Shown here: in pieces, positions 28,683 through 33,900 of the stretch | Layout: every line of letters begins with the position of its first letter | How positions within the stretch are numbered: the first letter of the stretch is position 1 | NCBI GenBank assembly: GCA_035512595.1 | Contig: DATKDU010000023.1 | Span: 1 to 33,900 of the forward strand | Origin: DATKDU01 sp035512595 | GTDB lineage: Bacteria > Planctomycetota > Planctomycetia > Pirellulales > Pirellulaceae | DNA length: 33,900 nt | Reading direction: 5' to 3' | The notes under the pieces: model-generated | Told to the model about the DNA's origin: nothing | The model's database searches: none | The model's input: only the letters and a program-made list of their open reading frames with translations | Made by a program: the position numbers and the translations under genes

Positions 28683-30983
28683 TCACTTTCCCTCGGGGGC
28701 TGGCGCCGACGCCACGGCGCGGGCTTCAATGGCATCGAGGATCGAGCCGAGCACAGCCTGCGTCTGGGCGTCCTTGGTCTCGCTGGCGTTGTAGCGGTCG
28801 TATTGCTCGCGAATTTGCTCCTTGGTGAGCAGCAGCCCGCGATGCTTGACCGCCGTCGCCAATGCCGCAGCGGCTGCCTGACGGTCGGCCAGGGGGTAGG
28901 CGTCCTGGCTGGCCAGTTCGACCAGGGCCGTTTGACCATTGGACGTGCCCAAGCGAGCGACGACTGCGGCCGCCCGGGACGACAAGGCGGAAACGGTCAG
29001 CGCCCGGATGACCAGATCCTCGTGCCGCAAGAGGTCGTAGTTCGGGGCCGGCTGCGGCTGGGACGCGAGCCTCGCTAGCGCATCGAGCGAGTCAGACGCC
29101 ATGTCCAGCCGCTCGTCGCGGCTGATCAAGTTGCGCCCCGCAATTCGCTCCAGGCGCAGCACGAGCTCCCTCGCTACCTCCCCGTCGGCAATCGCGGGGA
29201 AGACGTACGTCAGCCGATCGTCCTCCAAATCCTCGCGCAGTACGTCCACATTCTCACCTCGGGTCATCACGCCGACCGGCAGCCGCGCCGTGCGATAGTC
29301 GCGCCGCAGCCACTGCACCACCTCCTTCATCGCCGGCGCGTCGAGCGTGTCGCTCAGGAGCAGGAACTCGTAGTCGGCATTCTCGATGATCTGCTGCTGC
29401 ACCGCCCGGCCGGTGGGGGCCACTTCCGCCTCGTATCCCATTTCGTTCATGTAGCCGACGAGGTTCTGCCCTGCCTGACCGCGCGGGTGACCAATCAGGA
29501 CGCGGCGAGCGCCTCCCGTTCCGGCAAAGTGAGCCAGCGATTCGGCGACGCGGCTGGCCCCGGCAAAGGACTGCTCCGGCGCGATCCTGGCAATCGCCAG
29601 GGCCGCCGTAATCCGCAGCCGCCGGTCGGAATGCCGCAGGCACTTGGCCAGCGGCATTTCGCCACCGCCGGCATCGAGCAGAACCCGGCTATCGGCGTTT
29701 TTGCCCAGCAATTCCGCGGCCCCGATCGCAGCACCGACGCGATCGCGCTTCAGTGCCTCGGCCAGAGCCGCTGCGATGGCCTCTGGTCCCTCGTGCGCCG
29801 CGAATGCCGCCGCGGTCCCATCCCCTTGCGGCAGCGGGCGATCGAAGCCGGTCAGCACCTTGTCCGCCTCGAGCGCGGTCATCAGGTTCAGCTTGCGATA
29901 ATACTCGTCCATCGGCGCCAGCCGCGCTAGCTCGCCGGCAATTTCCCGCGCTTGAACGAGTGCCGCATCTCCCGGTGGCAAGACTCTGGCGACGGGCGCG
30001 CTCTCGGACGCATCCCACTGCCAGATGCGCACCGGTTCGTCGAGGGCCGGCTGTAATACCTGTGCTTGACTCAATTGCCTTTCGTAGAGTTTTTCGAGAT
30101 AGCGCCGCGCTTCTTCCGGTTTGGGGGAAGTGCCGCGAGTGCGAACGAGGGCGGCGGTGGCAGCCGCTCGAATGGCCGGGGGAGTGTTGGGGGCGATCGA
30201 TAGACGCACCAGCTTCGGCGCGGCGGCGTGGGACTCCATCGCGCCGAGCGTTTCGATCACCTTAGCCAGCAGCGCCTCGTCGCCGCTTTCCAGCGCGCCG
30301 AGAAGCGGCCCTTCGCTGTCGCGCTTCATTTCCAGCAGAGTGAACTGCACCTGGCGGTGGAGGCTTGCCTGGTCGCGATTGGCCAAGGCGGCGATCAGCG
30401 CCAAAACTGCCTCAACACGACCTTCGGCCAGACTGTTGCGGGCCAGTGCTCGCTGGGCCGGATCGGAGTTGCCCAGCTCGCCAATCAGCCGGGCGAGGTT
30501 CGCCGGGTCGCGCGCCTGGTTGTTCATTGCATCCAGCACGAGCATCGCCGCCTGCGCTCCCTCGGGCTGAACGTCCGGCTCGCGCTGTAGCCGCAAGAAG
30601 AACTCCGGCCCCAGCTTGCGACCCAGATCGGCGGTCGCCGCGTCGTCCGGCTTGGCCGCGATGAAGCCGGCCAGGTACTTTTTGCACTCGGCCGGCTCGC
30701 CGATGTTGAGCGTCACCTGCGCCGCTTTCAGCAGTTGCTCGGGAGTCGTCGGCTTGTGTTCGTCGAGGTACTCCAGCAGCAGCGGCTTGGCCTTGGGTAT
30801 TTCCAGCGGCACGAGCTTGGCCTTTCCCTTTTTCCCGTCCGCTGCCGCGGGTTCGGGCGCCTTGGCCGCTTCGGCGAACGGGTCCTGCGCAGGGGCCAGC
30901 GACCAGAGAGCCGGGAGCAGGACCAGCGTCGCGATCGTCAACTTGAAGGTGAAATGGCGGGTCATGGGAAGGAGCGGCTTCAT
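28683..30983 (-). CDS. Secreted HEAT-repeat protein with embedded pseudo-receiver domain
   Basis: A 766-residue protein. The signal peptide is within residues 1-36 (FKLTIATLVLLPALWSLAPAQ follows a basic start). Next is a linker rich in Ala, Pro and Lys, then HEAT-type helical repeats (for example SDPAQRALARNSLAEGRVEA and DEALLAKVIETLGAMESHAA). Residues about 490-610 look like a CheY-like fold: RRVLIGHPRGQAGQNLVGYM, YEFLLLSDTLDAP, VGVMTRGENVD. The acidic pair after strand 1 is missing, so phosphorylation is unlikely. More HEAT-like repeats complete the C-terminus. The start is uncertain between 30983 and 30965, as neither has a Shine-Dalgarno. A scaffold or binding role in the periplasm is inferred. 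It is followed at once by the sigma54 regulator. Confidence 0.8.
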   Translation of the reverse strand: MKPLLPMTRHFTFKLTIATLVLLPALWSLAPAQDPFAEAAKAPEPAAADGKKGKAKLVPLEIPKAKPLLLEYLDEHKPTTPEQLLKAAQVTLNIGEPAECKKYLAGFIAAKPDDAATADLGRKLGPEFFLRLQREPDVQPEGAQAAMLVLDAMNNQARDPANLARLIGELGNSDPAQRALARNSLAEGRVEAVLALIAALANRDQASLHRQVQFTLLEMKRDSEGPLLGALESGDEALLAKVIETLGAMESHAAAPKLVRLSIAPNTPPAIRAAATAALVRTRGTSPKPEEARRYLEKLYERQLSQAQVLQPALDEPVRIWQWDASESAPVARVLPPGDAALVQAREIAGELARLAPMDEYYRKLNLMTALEADKVLTGFDRPLPQGDGTAAAFAAHEGPEAIAAALAEALKRDRVGAAIGAAELLGKNADSRVLLDAGGGEMPLAKCLRHSDRRLRITAALAIARIAPEQSFAGASRVAESLAHFAGTGGARRVLIGHPRGQAGQNLVGYMNEMGYEAEVAPTGRAVQQQIIENADYEFLLLSDTLDAPAMKEVVQWLRRDYRTARLPVGVMTRGENVDVLREDLEDDRLTYVFPAIADGEVARELVLRLERIAGRNLISRDERLDMASDSLDALARLASQPQPAPNYDLLRHEDLVIRALTVSALSSRAAAVVARLGTSNGQTALVELASQDAYPLADRQAAAAALATAVKHRGLLLTKEQIREQYDRYNASETKDAQTQAVLGSILDAIEARAVASAPAPEGK

Positions 30984-31066
30984 GGGAGGTTGCGTCAAGG
31001 ATGCTCGGTGGTTGGGCGCAATTGCCCGCTGGGCGGCGCCCGCTGCTCTACATTGACTGGCCCGGT

Positions 31067-32449
<1,383 letters not shown>

Positions 32450-32815
32450 AGCGAACCCTTGAGGCAGCCGGGACGAAAACGGGCAACAACCCATTCATGG
32501 TAAATGGGTTAGCGGCATTCGTCAACGAACAGGAATCATGGTTCGCACAGAAACTAGGCACGTAGCGGCCCAATTGACTACCAAAATTCGACTCGGGGCT
32601 GTGGTAGGTTCGTTTCCCTTATTTCCTGAAAACAGGCACTTGTGGAAGGTGATTTGACACAATGCCCCACCATGACCGACTCATTTGCTCTCGCCATGAT
32701 TCGGCGTGCCTAACCTTTCGGCACGCTGTCCAGTGTGGAACGCTTTGCGAAGCAGGCGGGAGCGCGATACGATGGTGGAAACCCTGACGTCGAGGTTTTT
32801 GCCGCGGTGACGTAA
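32450..32815. other. Divergent intergenic region between argH and the Uma2 gene
   Basis: About 370 bp without a gene. It is more AT-rich than the surroundings at 32495-32640. It contains a plus-strand promoter candidate for the Uma2 gene near its right end. I see no clear promoter for argH. Confidence 0.6.
32745..32773 (+). promoter_or_regulatory. Sigma70-like promoter for the Uma2 gene
   Basis: TTGCGA (32745-32750) and TACGAT (32768-32773) are separated by 17 bases; each matches four of six consensus positions. The start would be about 35 bases before the ATG at 32816. Confidence 0.5.
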
Positions 32816-33478
32816 ATGAGCATTGCTGAGATCGATCGTTCGCAGGCCGAATCCATGGACGACCTGCTCCAGCGGCTCGGAGGCATCTCGCCAAAGCGAG
32901 TTCGCATGCGCCCTTTTCCGGGGACTGCAACGGTTGCCGACGTTGTCTCCATTCGCGATCACGAGAAGCGGCTGTTTGAGCTGGTCGATGGCGTCCTGGT
33001 GGAGAAGGCCATGGGATTTAAAGAAGGCGTGCTGGCTGTCGTCATCGCCAGCTTGCTGCGCGAGTTCGTCATTCCGCGAAATTTGGGGATTGTCGGCGGA
33101 GCCGACAGCATGATGCAACTCTTTCCTGAGTCGGTTCGAATTCCCGACGTGACGTATGTCTCATGGGCGAAAGTGCCCGGCCAGCGAATTCCAGACGAAC
33201 CAGTGCCCGTCATGGCGCCCGATTTGGCGGTCGAAGTCCTCAGCGTATCCAACACGCGACGGGAAATGGAGCGCAAGATCGAGGAGTACCTCGACGCCAG
33301 CGTGCCGCTCATCTGGGTCGTCGATCCCGACGCGCGCACCGTCACCGTCCATGCCGGCAGCGCTCAAGGAACCGTTGTGCCCCAGTCAGGCACGCTCGAC
33401 GGAGGCACCGTCCTGCCCGGCTTTACACTACCGGTATCAAAGATCTTTGCGGAGCTCGACCGCCGGCCGAATCCATAA
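32816..33478 (+). CDS. Uma2-family (DUF820) PD-(D/E)xK nuclease-fold protein
   Basis: A 220-residue protein of the restriction-endonuclease-like Uma2 family, which is heavily expanded in cyanobacteria and planctomycetes. The family motif is intact: FELVDGVLVEKAMG (about 54-67), RIPDVTYV with Asp111, DLAVEVLSVSNTRREMERK with Glu140 and Lys154, then EEYLDASVPLIWVVDPDARTV. These residues form a likely nuclease active site, but no substrate is established for the family. The N-terminal ~35 residues are variable. It stands alone with its own promoter and is convergent with the partial gene at the right edge. Confidence 0.94.
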   Translation: MSIAEIDRSQAESMDDLLQRLGGISPKRVRMRPFPGTATVADVVSIRDHEKRLFELVDGVLVEKAMGFKEGVLAVVIASLLREFVIPRNLGIVGGADSMMQLFPESVRIPDVTYVSWAKVPGQRIPDEPVPVMAPDLAVEVLSVSNTRREMERKIEEYLDASVPLIWVVDPDARTVTVHAGSAQGTVVPQSGTLDGGTVLPGFTLPVSKIFAELDRRPNP

Positions 33479-33519
33479 TCGTCAACCGGCTTTCTTTATT
33501 TCCGCATTCGGCACTGAAC

Positions 33520-33900
33520 TCAGTGTCGCGTGAAATAGAAATAGCTCACCACCGGCTCGATCGTCTCCCCCGGCTTGAGCGTCGCCGACCAGGTGACGGT
33601 CGAGCTGTTGTTGACCGCCGGATGGCCGCGGTAGTTCTGCCAGTCTTCGGCACGGAATGCGCCGAGAACGACCTTGCCATCTTCGGTAGAGTCGGTGACT
33701 TTGCCGCCGACGCGGAGCGTCATCTCGACATGGATTGGCACCTTCTTGTTGTTGCAGAGATGAACGTTGGCCTCCTTGGCGATCTTGGCGTACTGATAAC
33801 CGTCCCACGATAAAGCGTTGAGGTCGCGCCCCGTCTCGTGCTCGTCAAAACTGCCGCGTGCGTCGATGGCGATCGTCACCGGCACGCGGCACTCATCCTT
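33520..33900 (-). CDS. C-terminal part of an unidentified beta-rich protein
   Basis: The 126 codons before the stop (33520-33522) continue in frame beyond the right edge; the ATG-like internal codons are not starts. The visible part reads as alternating beta strands with VHLCNNKKVPIHVEMTLRVGG, then LKPGETIEPVVSYFYFTRH at the end. This style (a W-x-v-x-L-x-PGE strand followed by Y-F-Y) recalls the C-terminal region of DUF4139-type proteins, but I cannot assign it with confidence. The protein's length, start and location are unknown. Confidence 0.7.
   Translation of the reverse strand, partial: KDECRVPVTIAIDARGSFDEHETGRDLNALSWDGYQYAKIAKEANVHLCNNKKVPIHVEMTLRVGGKVTDSTEDGKVVLGAFRAEDWQNYRGHPAVNNSSTVTWSATLKPGETIEPVVSYFYFTRH

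Overview
The window is GC-rich bacterial chromosome and looks like a member of the Planctomycetota, most likely Pirellulales-like. The evidence is a DUF1559-type prepilin with an FTLVELLVVIAIIGILVALL N-terminus, a Uma2-family protein, an EF-G paralogue of the EF-G2 type, a COG4586-like ABC exporter set, frequent lack of Shine-Dalgarno sequences, and intergenic heptanucleotide arrays and REP-like palindromes. No rRNA, tRNA or CRISPR array was found.

Region 1 (1-3170, minus strand) is a cobalamin-controlled operon. A sigma70-like promoter (2429-2456) and a complete cobalamin riboswitch (about 2212-2418) precede a pseudopilin-like DUF1559 protein, a Dph6-like PP-loop ATPase and a DUF6580-like membrane protein cut by the window edge. 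Heptamer arrays fill both spacers inside the operon. A nitroreductase lies upstream. Region 2 (3373-9488) holds a membrane-anchored HtrA protease, a convergent MarR regulator, a three-gene ABC-2 exporter operon and a secreted PelA-type pectate lyase.

Region 3 (9489-18045) is the accessory part. It has 1.3 kb without a convincing gene but with a strong minus-strand promoter and a possible structured RNA, an orphan hypothetical protein, two decayed transposase fragments, and a compact plus-strand module: patatin-like lipase, HETTH gluzincin-type metallopeptidase, and a ComEC-like metallo-beta-lactamase-fold protein with a lysine/alanine-rich tail. This module is the best candidate for an undescribed system. 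msrA closes the region.

Region 4 (18323-25298, plus) carries hisA, an EF-G2-like GTPase, a four-helix membrane protein flanked by an 86-bp exact direct repeat, a small lipoprotein and a large RND/MMPL transporter. Region 5 (32449-25300, minus) reads argH, a secreted HEAT-repeat protein with an embedded pseudo-receiver domain, a sigma54 enhancer-binding protein, a CcsA/HemX-like membrane protein and hemA; the last two overlap by ATGA. The right end has a Uma2 protein and the C-terminal part of an unidentified protein.

A theme across the window is that many intergenic gaps are filled with 7-bp-period repeats of unrelated sequence. Several are arranged as long inverted repeats, and some touch start or stop codons directly.
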